Shown: positions 9,091-19,500 of the stretch, in pieces
Numbering within the stretch: the stretch's first letter is position 1
How the letters are laid out: every line of letters begins with the position of its first letter
Assembly (NCBI GenBank): GCA_040384325.1
Contig: JAZKJL010000005.1
Span: 806,001-870,000 of the forward strand
DNA from: JACMLX01 sp040384325
GTDB taxonomy: Bacteria > Gemmatimonadota > Gemmatimonadetes > Gemmatimonadales > Gemmatimonadaceae
Length of the DNA stretch: 64,000 bases
Direction: 5' to 3'
Position numbers and translations under genes: made by a program
Notes under the pieces: generated by a model
The model's input: the letters and a program-made list of their open reading frames with translations, nothing else
Databases searched by the model: none
Told to the model about the DNA's origin: nothing

Positions 9091-10299
9091 ATGTCGCCTA
9101 GTCAACGCCGCTGGCTGGTCCTGACGCGCGCGCTCGTCTCCTGTCTGCCCGCCATCGGTCCCGTCGCCCGTCTGGGTGCACAGGGGACGTCCGGCGGCGC
9201 GACATCGGACGTGCGGGCCGGCTGGCAGTACGGGATCGGCGTGGGCGGTGAGTGGAACAGCAACCTGCAATTGGCACCATCCGGCGCGGCTGACGGCTTG
9301 ACGACGGCACGCCTGCGCGCGGAAGGCTCGCGCATCTGGGAGACGCGGCGCGACCGAGTCGCGCTGACGGCGGGTGGTGCGCTGATCCGCGTGCCGGAAC
9401 GCCCGGAATTCAACCGCGAGAGCTACGACGTCGGCGTGTCCGGCCTGCGCCGCTTCTCGCGACGCGCCTCCGCCAGCGCGGCGGCGCGCGCGCAGCAGGA
9501 GCTCACCAATCGGGCCATCACATCGTTCGGTGATGGCGCGTTGCTGCCGGGATATCTCATCGCGCGCTCCCAGGAAGGATCGTCGAACATCGCCTACGCG
9601 CTCTCGACGCGGACGACGGCGGCGGCGGCGGTTGGCGCACAGCGGGTGTGGATCGAAGGTGGCCAGGTGTCGCGTGGGCAGCGTGCCACGGCCGCCGCCA
9701 CCATCTCGCACCGGCAGAGCCGGCGCACCACCGTCGGTGCACAACTGGGATACCAACGGTCGGAATTGGACAGCATCGCGATCCGGATCCCCGACGTCAC
9801 CGGGCGTCTCGAACATCAGCTGGCGGAACGGCTGTCGGTGAACCTGATCGCCGGTGCCTCCCGGCTGGCGAGTGGCCAACAGGATGCGGCGACGTTCCTC
9901 ACCGGTGCCTCGAGCATCCGCTATCGCAGCGCGGAAGGTGACGTGGCGCTCAACGCGCAGCGCACCGTGGGACAGGAGTTCGGCCGGCAGACTGCCGCCG
10001 CCCAGATCACCAATGGTGTCTCGCTGATCCTGAGTCGCAGACTCGGCATCGGCTGGCGTCTCTCGGGTGACCTCACGCAGCAGTGGAGTCAGTCCACCGC
10101 CGCCGACCGCGCGACGGTGCGGAGCACGATCGGCAGCCTGCTGGCGGGCTACGCGATGCGCAGCGGGCCGCGTTTCGACGTGACTGCCTTCGCCGCGCGG
10201 CGGTCGGCGGCATTCCGCTCACAGGCGTACGGCGTTTCGGCCGGCGTGACGTACAGCTGGGCGTCGCTGCAGCAACAATCCGCGTCCGGAGGACGGTGA
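9091..10299 (+). CDS. Outer-membrane beta-barrel protein of the EPS locus
   Basis: From the ATG at 9091 the product is 402 residues and begins with a signal peptide: basic 'SPSQRRW', then a hydrophobic stretch ending 'VARLGAQG'. The rest is alternating polar/hydrophobic beta-strand sequence with repeated short strands and an aromatic end (VSAGVTYSWASLQ), typical of a beta-barrel porin-like protein. Frames starting at 8992 or 8995 only add non-signal sequence. The gene is first of a rightward set that includes Wza-like, Wzc-like and Wzy-like proteins, so a role in polysaccharide secretion across the outer membrane is inferred. No enzymatic motif is visible. Confidence 0.7.
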   Translation: MSPSQRRWLVLTRALVSCLPAIGPVARLGAQGTSGGATSDVRAGWQYGIGVGGEWNSNLQLAPSGAADGLTTARLRAEGSRIWETRRDRVALTAGGALIRVPERPEFNRESYDVGVSGLRRFSRRASASAAARAQQELTNRAITSFGDGALLPGYLIARSQEGSSNIAYALSTRTTAAAAVGAQRVWIEGGQVSRGQRATAAATISHRQSRRTTVGAQLGYQRSELDSIAIRIPDVTGRLEHQLAERLSVNLIAGASRLASGQQDAATFLTGASSIRYRSAEGDVALNAQRTVGQEFGRQTAAAQITNGVSLILSRRLGIGWRLSGDLTQQWSQSTAADRATVRSTIGSLLAGYAMRSGPRFDVTAFAARRSAAFRSQAYGVSAGVTYSWASLQQQSASGGR

Positions 10300-10441
10300 C
10301 ATGCCGCACCGACCGTGGAATTGGTATCGCCGCGCTGTGAATGGTGGCTGGACAGCACCATCCGTTTCCGGCATCATGCGAACCGCGTGCTCCTGGCATC
10401 CGGGACACTTCACCGGCGCCTCCCCGCGCCAGGATTCACCC

Positions 10442-11074
10442 ATGTTCTTCTTGGCTCGTCGGCCCCAGTCGCAGGTTGTGTCGGTCGGCACGTTGCTCGT
10501 GGCGCTGCTGGCCCTGCCGGGCTGTCACTCGCCGGGCCCGTTCGTCTGGATCGACAAGCTGGCACCGGAGCAGACGGTCGCGGTGGAGACAGCGTACGTC
10601 GTCGCCGCCAACGACGTGGTGATGGTGCAGGTGTTCAATCATCCGGAGATGTCCGGGCGCACGCGCGTGCGCAGCGATGGCAACCTGTCGATCGGCCTGC
10701 TGGGCGACGTGCAGGCGGCGGGCAAGGCGCCGGCGAACCTGGCCACCGAGATCGCCGAGCAGTTGACGGCGCGCAGCCTGGCGGTGGGGGCCCGCGTGAC
10801 GGTCACGCTCGACGAGGCAGCACCGGTGCGCGTCGCCATGATCGGTGAGGTGGCTCGGCCAGGGCTGTATGCACTCAGCGCCGGCGCGGGCCTGGCCGAG
10901 GCGCTGGCCAGCTGCGGCGGATTCACCGACTTCGCACATCGCGACCGGGTGTACGTGATGCGCCAGACGCCCACGCTCACCCGCATCCGATTCACCTACG
11001 CCGACGTCCTGCGCGGCACCCGGGGCACCGCCACGTTCCGTCTGCGCTCGGGCGACACGATCGTCGCCGAATGA
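10442..11074 (+). CDS. Wza/GumB-like polysaccharide export lipoprotein
   Basis: This 210-residue protein starts at the ATG at 10442, which has an AGGA site 7 nt upstream; the longer frame from 10301 lacks these signs. The N terminus is a lipoprotein signal ending in the lipobox 'LPGC' (Cys near residue 27). A Poly_export domain follows ('YVVAANDVVMVQVFNHPEMSG ... VRSDGNLSIGLLGDV') and then an SLBB-type beta-grasp ('VRVAMIGEVARPGLYAL'). The protein is short compared with E. coli Wza but normal for GumB-like exporters. It forms the periplasmic/outer-membrane conduit for the polymer, and the preceding beta-barrel may complete the outer-membrane pore. Confidence 0.88.
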   Translation: MFFLARRPQSQVVSVGTLLVALLALPGCHSPGPFVWIDKLAPEQTVAVETAYVVAANDVVMVQVFNHPEMSGRTRVRSDGNLSIGLLGDVQAAGKAPANLATEIAEQLTARSLAVGARVTVTLDEAAPVRVAMIGEVARPGLYALSAGAGLAEALASCGGFTDFAHRDRVYVMRQTPTLTRIRFTYADVLRGTRGTATFRLRSGDTIVAE

Positions 11075-11111
11075 TCGCCACGCCCCATTCCGAGCCAACC
11101 CGCATCCTCCG

Positions 11112-12620
11112 ATGAACCTGATCACTTCCCGCGGCTTCGAGCAGGAGCTGGATGCCTGGTCGCGGCGCGATCACATCGCGCTGGCGCCGATGCTGCCACC
11201 GCGTGAGCCTGAGCACGACGCGCTGATCGACGTGCGTCACGTGCGCAACCTCCTGCGCTTCCTCCGCAACGCGGTGCTCCGGCATCGCCGCACGGCCCTC
11301 GGCGTGGTGGCGGCCTTCGTGGCGATGGGCACACTCTCGGTGCTGGTGCTGCCGGGCAACTTCTACTCCGAGACCAAGCTGCTGGCCGATCGGAACGTGG
11401 TGATGCCGCTGCTGGGCAACCCGTCACGTCGCCTGACGAACGAATCCGACACACCAACGCGCCTCGCCGCCGAGTTGATCCTCGACCACGAGAACCTGCT
11501 GAAGATCGTGAAGTCGGAGAATTTGCTGCTGGAGGCCGACCGTTCGCTCTCGATGCCGGCGCGCCTCAAGCAGGGCATCCGCACGCTGATCGCACAGCCG
11601 TACAGTGAGCAAGAGCGCCTCGACCAGATGGTCTCCACGCTGCGCTCACGCATGAACGTCTACGTCGGTGACGGCACGGTGACGATCGGGGCCACGTGGA
11701 ACGATCCTGACGTGGCGTACCGCGTGGTGACCGCGGCGCAGCAGAACTTCCTCAAGGCACGGCAGGAACAGGAGCTGGCGCTGATCACCGGCAGCATCAC
11801 GATCCTCAACGAGGCGGCCGGCACGCTGGCAGTGAACATCCAGCGCTCGCTGGACTCGCTGTCTCGGCAGCGCCGCGAATTGACGCCCGCCGAGGCGCGG
11901 CCGTTCGCGGGGATGCAGAGCGTGGTCCGCATCGACCCGGCGCTGACGGTGGCGCGGTCGAACCTCGAGGAATCATCACGGGCGCTGTCCGACCTGCAAC
12001 AGGGACGCGCGCGCCGCCTGCAGGAACTGCAGGCCAAGCTGGCCGAGCAGCGCAACACGTACGGATCGGCACATCCCGAGATCCAGAACACCGAGCAGAT
12101 GATGCGCGCGGTGATGGTCGAGCCGCCGCAGATGGCCGAGCTGCGCGCCGACATCGATCGGTACCGGGCGGAGGTGGCACGACTGGGCGGCAACACCATC
12201 ATCACCGGCAGCAACGACCAGGCGATTGCGGCCGCCGCGATCCGCAGCATCGAAGGGCTGCGCAGCGACTCGGTGGTGCAGGAACGACAGACCTACGGGC
12301 GTTCGCGCCTGCGCATCGCGCTGGCATCGTACCAGGAATTGCTGGAGCGCCTGGACGCCGCACAAATGGAGCTGCAGACGGTGCAGGCCACGTTCAAGTT
12401 CAAGTACGGCGTGCTGATCCCGGCCTCGGTGCCGCGCAGCGCGGCCAGCCGCAAGCCGATGATCGTGCTGGCGGCGGCACTGCTGGGCGTGATCATGGCC
12501 GTGTTCACCGCGGTGACGCTGGACCTGGCGCGCGGGCGTGTGCTGGAGTCGTGGCAGATCGAGCGTTCGCTGGGATTGAAGCTGCTGGGTGAAGCCTCGC
12601 TGGCCCGGCTGAAGGCATGA
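11112..12620 (+). CDS. Wzc/GumC-like polysaccharide chain-length determinant, no kinase domain
   Basis: This 502-residue protein has a membrane segment near residue 60 (TALGVVAAFVAMGTLSVLVL) and another near 455 (PMIVLAAALLGVIMAVFTAV). The long periplasmic region between them is rich in coiled-coil sequence (for example around 'RSLDSLSRQRRELTPAEARPF' and 'ARRLQELQAKLAEQRNTYGS'). This is the Wzz/PCP topology, and 'NTYGSAHPEIQNTEQMM' matches the conserved 'L...Y.pdHP.V' region of GumC-type proteins. The protein ends ~35 residues after the second membrane span, so it lacks the BY-kinase domain; the P-loop-like gene two positions downstream could be the separated partner. It overlaps the next gene by 4 nt. 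Confidence 0.85.
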   Translation: MNLITSRGFEQELDAWSRRDHIALAPMLPPREPEHDALIDVRHVRNLLRFLRNAVLRHRRTALGVVAAFVAMGTLSVLVLPGNFYSETKLLADRNVVMPLLGNPSRRLTNESDTPTRLAAELILDHENLLKIVKSENLLLEADRSLSMPARLKQGIRTLIAQPYSEQERLDQMVSTLRSRMNVYVGDGTVTIGATWNDPDVAYRVVTAAQQNFLKARQEQELALITGSITILNEAAGTLAVNIQRSLDSLSRQRRELTPAEARPFAGMQSVVRIDPALTVARSNLEESSRALSDLQQGRARRLQELQAKLAEQRNTYGSAHPEIQNTEQMMRAVMVEPPQMAELRADIDRYRAEVARLGGNTIITGSNDQAIAAAAIRSIEGLRSDSVVQERQTYGRSRLRIALASYQELLERLDAAQMELQTVQATFKFKYGVLIPASVPRSAASRKPMIVLAAALLGVIMAVFTAVTLDLARGRVLESWQIERSLGLKLLGEASLARLKA

Positions 12621-13852
12621 GCCTGTCCGCCGGGATGATCGGCGCACGCGCGTCGCTGGATGCGCTGCTGACCGTCGCCGCCGTGCCGTCACTGGCCGCC
12701 ACCACGTACCTCGGCGTGCTGGCTGCACGCGCGCGGGAGAACGTGGGCGGTTCAGCCGACTGGTCGGCGCCCGTGACACGATTCGACGTGATCATCCCGG
12801 CGCATGACGAAGAAGATGGCATCACCCGCACGATCACCAGCCTCGCCGCGGTCGACTATCCGGCGGCGCTGTTCCGCATCGTGGTGATCGCCGACAACTG
12901 CAGCGACGCCACGGCGCTGCGCGCGCGTGAGCCTGGCGCGACGGTGCTGGAGCGGGTTGACCCGGACCGGCGCGGCAAGGGATACGCGCTGTCGTTCGCG
13001 TTCGAGACGTTGCTGCAGGAGGGCTTGGCCGACGCGATGGTGGTGGTGGACGCCGACACCTCGGTGTCTCCGCTGCTGCTGCGCGCGTTCGACCAGGCGA
13101 TCCAGCAGGGACACGAAGCGCTGCAGGCGCATTACGGCGTTCGCGACGCTGACCAGAGCTGGCGTACGCGGTTGGCGCATCTGGGCCTGGTGCTCTTCCA
13201 CGGTGTCCGTTCCTCGGCGCGCGAGTCGATGGGCGTCTCGTGCGGGCTGCGGGGCAACGGGATGTGCTTCCGGGCGTCGCTGCTGCGCCGCGTGCCGCAC
13301 GAGGCATGCTCGCTGGTGGAGGATCTCGAGTACGGCATCGCGCTGGGGCAGGCCGGTGTGCGCGTGCACTTCGTCGAGAGTGCGTGGGTGCGTGGCGACA
13401 TGCCCAGCACGTCGTCGGCGTCGCGCACGCAGCGGGCGCGATGGGAGGATGGGCGCCGCGCGCTCAGGGGTCGCTTCGGCTGGCCGCTGCTGCGGGACGG
13501 GCTGCGGGCGCGTGATGGGGTGCTGCTGGACCTGGGCCTGGACCTGCTGGTGCCACCGCTCAGCACCGTCGCCGTGACGGTCGCCATCGGACTGCTGCTC
13601 GCTGCTGGCCTGACAGCCATCGCCGGCACGATGACGGTGGCACTGGTGCTTTGGCTGGCGGCGCTGGCTGGGTTGCTGGGCTACATCGGCCGCGGCTGCG
13701 CCATGACCGCGGCACCTGTTCGCACCATGATGGACCTGTTGTGGGCACCGCTGTTCATCGTCTGGAAGCTGACGATACGTACCGCGCGCCCGTCGCTGGC
13801 CGGTGAATGGATCCGGACCGCACGCACGCCACTCGCACGCCAAGAGACATGA
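12617..13852 (+). CDS. Membrane-bound family 2 glycosyltransferase (cellulose synthase/hyaluronan synthase-like)
   Basis: This 411-residue enzyme has an N-terminal hydrophobic segment, then the GT-A start 'RFDVIIPAHDEEDGI' near residue 55. 'VVVDADTS' (the metal-binding DxD) is near 137, 'VEDLEYGIAL' (ED acceptor motif) near 235 and 'QRARW' (QxxRW) near 275. Three to four membrane helices occupy the C terminus from ~305 on. All motifs of a processive or membrane-anchored GT2 are present. Its ATG overlaps the Wzc-like stop (ATGA), so it is made together with the export machinery. The sugar cannot be assigned. Confidence 0.88.
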   Translation: MSLSAGMIGARASLDALLTVAAVPSLAATTYLGVLAARARENVGGSADWSAPVTRFDVIIPAHDEEDGITRTITSLAAVDYPAALFRIVVIADNCSDATALRAREPGATVLERVDPDRRGKGYALSFAFETLLQEGLADAMVVVDADTSVSPLLLRAFDQAIQQGHEALQAHYGVRDADQSWRTRLAHLGLVLFHGVRSSARESMGVSCGLRGNGMCFRASLLRRVPHEACSLVEDLEYGIALGQAGVRVHFVESAWVRGDMPSTSSASRTQRARWEDGRRALRGRFGWPLLRDGLRARDGVLLDLGLDLLVPPLSTVAVTVAIGLLLAAGLTAIAGTMTVALVLWLAALAGLLGYIGRGCAMTAAPVRTMMDLLWAPLFIVWKLTIRTARPSLAGEWIRTARTPLARQET

Positions 13853-13881
13853 GTCACGATGTGGAGGAGGAGGACGACAGC

Positions 13882-14808
13882 ATGGTCAAGGCGAGCATCA
13901 GTCTGTACGCACCAGACCCGGATCCGGGGCCGCTCCTGCAGTCACTCGAGGAGCGTGCCGTGCCGGAGAGTGTGGCGCGGTTGTGGGGGCAGCTGGCGCT
14001 CGGTGACCGATCGCTGATCCTGTGCCTGGAGGCGATCGTGCGCTCGGTGCGCATCGATGGCACGGCGCCGATCGACGAAGTCGCGATTCGCTACACCGGG
14101 GCGCGTGCGCGCGCCGAGGCGGCGGTGGATGTCGCGACGGCCGTGCCGGAGCCGGGATCGCAGGAAGATCGGCATCAGCTGCTGGAGTCGGTGCTGCCCG
14201 GGCTGGCGAAATCGGGGTTGATCTCGATGCCCGGCGACGATCCCGACCTGCCGGGCGCAGCGATCACGATCTGCAGCCCGTTCCTGCGCGTTGCGTTGCT
14301 GGAAGCGGGGCTGATCCAGCTCGACACCTCGCTGGACAGCGTGGGCCTGCGGGTGGAGCGGGTGGCGCCGCATCAGCCCGTGCCGGGTGCGCCGCAGCCG
14401 GATGGCGAGTGGTCACGCATCTGGTTCTCGCTCTCGAAGTTTCACTGGTCCACGCTGGCGATGGTGTCGGCGTCGCCGGGTGAGAGTGCCATCGCGGCGG
14501 CATCGATGCTGGCGGACGCGGGGCACATGTACGAGCGCGGGGCGGTGGAACTGATCGACGCCACCGGTGTCACGCCGGCCGCGGTGGATCAGTTGCTGGC
14601 GAGCATGACCGGGGCCACCGCGCGCCGGGCGCAGATGCTCATCGCTCTCGACAGTCCGCTGGAGAACCCGGCGGTGATTCCGATCGCGCGGCATGCCACG
14701 ATCGCGGTGCTCTGCGTGCCGCTGGGGGTGGCGGAACTGGAACGCTCGCGGCGCGCGATCGAGACGATCGGGCGTGAACACATCGTCGGTTCGATCGCGG
14801 TCCGCTGA
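13882..14808 (+). CDS. Degenerate BY-kinase/MinD-like P-loop protein
   Basis: I choose the ATG at 13882 because a very strong GGAGGAGGAGGA site ends 7 nt before it; an ATG at 13849 would overlap the GT2 stop (ATGA) and is the alternative. The product is 308 residues. The N-terminal half is not recognised. From about residue 200, 'MVSASPGESAIAAASMLADAG' follows the layout of the BY-kinase Walker A region (S..PGEGKS...NLA) but lacks the essential GK[ST] lysine. Later 'DSPLENPAVIPIARHATIAVLCVPLGV' resembles the 'D.PP......' Walker B-like segment of CpsD/Wzc kinases. I infer a catalytically dead adaptor that pairs with the kinase-less chain-length protein. Confidence in the fold is moderate. Confidence 0.5.
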   Translation: MVKASISLYAPDPDPGPLLQSLEERAVPESVARLWGQLALGDRSLILCLEAIVRSVRIDGTAPIDEVAIRYTGARARAEAAVDVATAVPEPGSQEDRHQLLESVLPGLAKSGLISMPGDDPDLPGAAITICSPFLRVALLEAGLIQLDTSLDSVGLRVERVAPHQPVPGAPQPDGEWSRIWFSLSKFHWSTLAMVSASPGESAIAAASMLADAGHMYERGAVELIDATGVTPAAVDQLLASMTGATARRAQMLIALDSPLENPAVIPIARHATIAVLCVPLGVAELERSRRAIETIGREHIVGSIAVR

Positions 14809-14812
14809 TCCA

Positions 14813-14977
14813 ATGCGCAAGCTGATCCTGTTGTCGATCCTGATCGCCACCTTCGCGATCCCGATGCTAGCGGCGCGCAGTGCGTCGCCGACGCGCGGAT
14901 TGCGCCTGGCGGTGTTCGGCGTCGGCGCCTGGGTCGTGATCTACGTCGCGCTGTTGCGACGCATCCACTGGTGGTGA
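14813..14977 (+). CDS. Small 54-residue membrane protein of the EPS operon
   Basis: The frame starts 4 nt after the previous stop and shares the GTGA overlap with the next gene. It encodes a basic start (MRKL) and two hydrophobic segments (LILLSILIATFAIPMLAA and LAVFGVGAWVVIYVALL) separated by a short positively charged loop, ending in RRIHWW. Tight packing between two real genes supports its reality. I do not recognise a family; a small membrane subunit or accessory of the polymerase complex is possible. Confidence 0.6.
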   Translation: MRKLILLSILIATFAIPMLAARSASPTRGLRLAVFGVGAWVVIYVALLRRIHWW

Positions 14978-16578
14978 GCGTGGCGATGCCGATGCGTCCA
15001 ACGCCTGCCTCGGGTGCGCTGCATGTCGCCGGTCTGCCGACAAAAGCGCTGCCGTTCGGTGCCACGAATCGCCTCACGCTGGCCGTGCTGGGCGCGGTGC
15101 TGGTCACCAGCCTGCTGACACTGCTGGTGACCGCCAACCCGACGCTCTCGCTGTTGCCGGCGGTGGGCAGCACGATCGTGTACGTGGTGTGGACGCAGCC
15201 GTTGCGGCGCACGGTGATCCCGCTGGTGTTCGCGCAGTGCTTCTTCTTTGCGCCCTCGTCCAACGACGACTTCGTACCGTATGCCAGCGGGCCGCTGTGG
15301 GATCTGGTGATGGAGCCGGGCAACCAGGCGTTCAACATCTACCTGAACAAGGTCACCGGGATCGGGTTCCTCTCGCTCAGCGGCCAGGAACTGGTGTATC
15401 CGCTGCTGCTGCTGCTGATCGTGGTGCGCCTGCTCAGCGGCAGTCGCGTGGATGCGAGAGATCGGGCGCCGTCAGCCAACATCATCTACGTCGCGCTGGG
15501 CGCGGAATTGGCCACGGTGGCGGCGCTCGAGGCATACGGGTGGCTGCGGAACGGCGACATGCGTTCGTCGCTGTTCCAGATGCGCACCTTCATCTGGCTG
15601 CCGATCCAGGTCGTGGTGATGACCTATGCGCTGCGCGACCTCCGTGATTTCCAGAAGGTGGCGATCGCCGTGACGCTGGCCACGATGCTCAAGATTGCCG
15701 TCGGCCTGCGGTTCATCACACACGACGCCTGGGCGCAGGACATCGAGGTGCCGTACATGACCGGCCACCAGGATTCGGTGCTGTTCGTGGCGGTGTTCTT
15801 CCTGCTGGTGGCGATCTGGCTTCACAGACCATCGTGGAGTCGGTTGCTGGCGACGCTTCCGCTGCTGGCGGTGCTGCTCACCGGCATCGTGGTGAATGAC
15901 CGCCGACTGGCCTGGGTGGCGTTCGTGGCGGCGCCGATCACGCTGTATCCGCTGGCTACCGGGCGCCTCAAGTTCCGATTCCGAAAGGTGCTGCTGTACG
16001 CCTCACCGTTCATCCTGCTGTATCTCGGGCTGGCACGCAGCATCACCACCGGCATCTTCAGCCCGGGCGCCGAGTTGATGGGCATGGCCAACGCGACGGA
16101 TGCGTCGTCGATCTGGCGTGAGCTCGAGAACGTGAACCTCATCTACACGCTGCGACAGCACCCGATCTTTGGCTCCGGTTGGGGCCACGAATACATCGAG
16201 ATCATCACCCTCCCATCGATCTCCGGCAGCTACGCGCAGTACCGCCTGATCGCGCACAACAGCGTGCTCTGGCTGCTGGGCATCGCCGGCATCGTCGGCT
16301 TCTGGCTGCTCTGGACGCCGATCATCGTGGGCGTGTACCTCGCGTCGCGCAGCTATCGCTTTGCGAGTACGATCAACCAGCGCGTTGCGGCCTGCACCTG
16401 CGTGGCGATCATCGCCTGCTACGCCAACCAGGCCTGGGGCGACATCGGCATGGCGACTGCGGTGCCAACGGTGCTGCTCTCCTGCGCATTGGCCTGCGCG
16501 GCGAGACTGGCACACGACACGGGCGCGTGGCCGGGCAACGTGCGCATCGCGGGCGGCACGACGGAGCGGGCGCGATGA
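14974..16578 (+). CDS. Wzy/O-antigen ligase-like polysaccharide polymerase
   Basis: This polytopic protein (~534 residues from the GTG at 14974, which overlaps the previous TGA as GTGA; an ATG at 14986 is an alternative) has at least ten hydrophobic helices. A large extracytoplasmic loop near residues 385-425 contains 'HPIFGSGWGHEYIE' and 'YRLIAHNSVLWLLGIAGIVGF'. The 'P.fG.G.G ... HN..L' pattern is the Wzy_C signature of O-antigen ligases and polymerases. In a Wzx/Wza/Wzc-like locus a polymerase is expected; transfer of the polymer to another acceptor is the alternative. Its stop overlaps the start of the NRPS-PKS gene (ATGA), physically linking the two systems. Confidence 0.85.
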   Translation: MSVAMPMRPTPASGALHVAGLPTKALPFGATNRLTLAVLGAVLVTSLLTLLVTANPTLSLLPAVGSTIVYVVWTQPLRRTVIPLVFAQCFFFAPSSNDDFVPYASGPLWDLVMEPGNQAFNIYLNKVTGIGFLSLSGQELVYPLLLLLIVVRLLSGSRVDARDRAPSANIIYVALGAELATVAALEAYGWLRNGDMRSSLFQMRTFIWLPIQVVVMTYALRDLRDFQKVAIAVTLATMLKIAVGLRFITHDAWAQDIEVPYMTGHQDSVLFVAVFFLLVAIWLHRPSWSRLLATLPLLAVLLTGIVVNDRRLAWVAFVAAPITLYPLATGRLKFRFRKVLLYASPFILLYLGLARSITTGIFSPGAELMGMANATDASSIWRELENVNLIYTLRQHPIFGSGWGHEYIEIITLPSISGSYAQYRLIAHNSVLWLLGIAGIVGFWLLWTPIIVGVYLASRSYRFASTINQRVAACTCVAIIACYANQAWGDIGMATAVPTVLLSCALACAARLAHDTGAWPGNVRIAGGTTERAR

Positions 16579-19500
16579 CAGATCTCGAGACCGCGCTGCA
16601 TTCCGGTAACGGTTCGAACGACAGCTGCCTGTTCGCCCTGATCCGCGACGGCATCACGCGTGATCCAGCGGCCGTCGCCGTGGTCTCGGGTGACGCGACC
16701 CTCTCGTACGGTGCACTCTGGACCCGCGCCACCGTGCTCGCGCGCGAACTGCAGGCGCGGGGCGTCGGGCCGGATGTGCTGGTCGGCATCAGCGTCGAGC
16801 GCGGCCTCGACCTGCCGGTGGCGATCCTTGGCGTGGTGCTGGCCGGCGGTGCATACCTGCCACTCGACCGCGGCTATCCGGCCGAGCGCCTCCAGCTGAT
16901 GCTGACAACGGCCGCGGTCCGCGTGGTGGTCACCGACGGTGCGCCCGACGGCTGGCTGCAGAACTCCGCCGTGGACGTGGTGCGACTGGACTGGCTGGTG
17001 CATGACGTGGCGCGACTGACCGCCGCCACCGCACTCGGCCTGCCCCACGTGGCCCGCAGTGACGAGGCGCTGGTGTACGCGCTGTTCACCTCCGGCTCCA
17101 CCGGCGTGCCGAAGGCGATCGCGATGCATGGGGCGCCGCTGGCCAACCTCGTGACGTGGCAGATGCGCACCTCCGCGGGTGGTCGCACGCTGCAGTTTTC
17201 GCCGGTGTCGTTCGACGTGCACTTCCAAGAGTTCTTCGTCACCTGGGCCGGTGGCGACACGCTGGTGATGATCAGCGAAGCGCAGCGGCTGGATGCGTTC
17301 GCGCTGCTGGAGCTGATCGAGCAGCAGCAGGTGGCGCGCATCTTCCTGCCGTTCATCGCGCTGCAGAACCTCTGCGATGCGGCGCGCGTGCTGCAGCGCC
17401 ATCCCGCGTCGCTGCGTGAAGTGCTGACGGCCGGCGAAACGCTGCACGTGACGCCGAGCGTGGAGGCGTTCTTCGCGGCGCTGCCGGGATGCGTGTTGTG
17501 GAACCAGTATGGTCCTACCGAGACGCACGTGGTGACGGCGCATCGCATGGAGGGGCCGCCGCGTGACTGGGAGCGGGTGCCGCCGATCGGCACCTGCATC
17601 GATTGCGTGCACGTGCACGTGGTGGATGCCGAGCTGCGTCCGGTGGCGGCCGGCGACACAGGCGAGCTGCTGCTGGGCGGCGTGGCCGTCGCACGCGGCT
17701 ACCTCGCCGATCCGGTGCGCACCGCGGCGCGGTTCATCGACGATCCGGTGATCGCCGGCGCGCGCGTGTATCGCTCGGGCGACCTGGGTCGCGTGCGCCG
17801 CGACGGTACCATCGAGTTCCTCGGCCGACAGGACGGGCAGCTCAAGGTGCGCGGACATCGGGTCGAGATCGGCGAAATCGAGGCGGCCCTGCTCGCCCAT
17901 CTTGGGGTGCGCGAGGCGGCGGTGGCAGCGGTCGATGACGGCGCCGGATCGCGCCGCCTGATCGCCCACGTCGTCGCCGATGCGTCACCCACGCTGACGC
18001 GCGACCTGTTGCGCGACCTGGCCGACCGGCTGCCCGGCTACATGGTGCCGTCGGCGGTGATGGTGCACGAGCGCCTGCCACGGACACCGAGCGGCAAGGT
18101 GGAACGCAGCGCGCTCCCGATTCCGGCGCGGGTGCGGCCGGAGCTGGCGTCGGCGTACGTCGCACCCCGGAGCGCGCGCGAGCGTCAGATCGGCGCGGTG
18201 TGGCAGGAACTGCTTGGCATCGATGACATCGGCATCGACGACGACTTCTTCGCGCTCGGCGGGCACTCCTTGCTGGCCATTCGCTGTGTGGCAGTGCTGC
18301 GAGAACGGTATGCGCTGGCGATTCCGGTGGTGAAGCTGTTCGAGTTCCCGACCATCGCCGCGCTGGCGCGATGGTCGGACGCCGCCGCACAGTCGCCGTC
18401 GGCCGTGTCGGCGCCGGAACGCGATCGTGCGCCGGTGGACGCGCACGAGCCGATCGCGATCATCGGCATGGCGGCGCGGTTCCCGGACGCCGCCGACGTG
18501 GACGTGTTGTGGACGAACCTGGTACAGGGTCGCGAGTCGATCACGGCCGCCGAGCCGGCGCCGTCGAGCGAGGCGGGCGCGTTGCGCGTCACGGCGCGTG
18601 GCGTCTTGCCGCACATCGACCGGTTCGACGCCGCCTTCTTCGGCATCACGCCCAACGAAGCCGCGGTGACCGATCCGCAGCAGCGCCAGCTGCTCGAGGT
18701 GATGTGGACGGCGCTGGAACATGCCGGCCACGTGCCTGACGACCGCCAGCACATCGGCGTCTTTGCCGGCACGCACAACAACAGCTACCACGCGCACCAC
18801 GTGATGGCGCATCCCGACGTGGTGGAGCGACTCGGCGCCTTCCAGGTGATGGTCGCCAACGAGAAGGACTACGTGGCCACGCGCATCGCGCACCGGATGG
18901 GGCTGACCGGTCCGGCGCTGAGCATCCACACGGCCTGCTCCACGTCGCTGGTCGCTGTGATGCAGGCTGTGGAGAGCCTGCGCAGCGGTGGCTGCGACAT
19001 GGCGCTGGCGGGTGCGGCCTCGATCACGGTGCCATCGGCGGCCGGTGATCGCTACGTGCAGGGCGGCATGCTCTCCGCCGACGGTCATTGCCGGCCGTTC
19101 GATGCGAAGGCGTCCGGCACGATGTTCAGCGATGGTATCGGGGTGGTGGTGCTGAAGCGCTTGCGCGACGCCGAGCGTGATGGTGACACCGTGTTTGCCG
19201 TGATCCGTGGTGGTGCGGTGAACAACGACGGCCATCGCAAGTCGAGCTTCGCGGCACCGAGCGTGCGAGGACAGGCCGACGTGATCACCGCGGCACTGTC
19301 CGACGCCGGCGTGTCGGCGCGGTCGATCTCGTACGTGGAAGCGCACGGGACGGCGACGCCCCTCGGTGATCCGATCGAGGTGGAGGCGCTGACGCAGGCC
19401 TATCGCGCGCAGACGGCTGACGTGGGCTTCTGCGCCATCGGCAGCATTAAGAGCAACTTCGGGCATGTGACGGCGGCGGCCGGTGTGGCGGGCTTGATCA

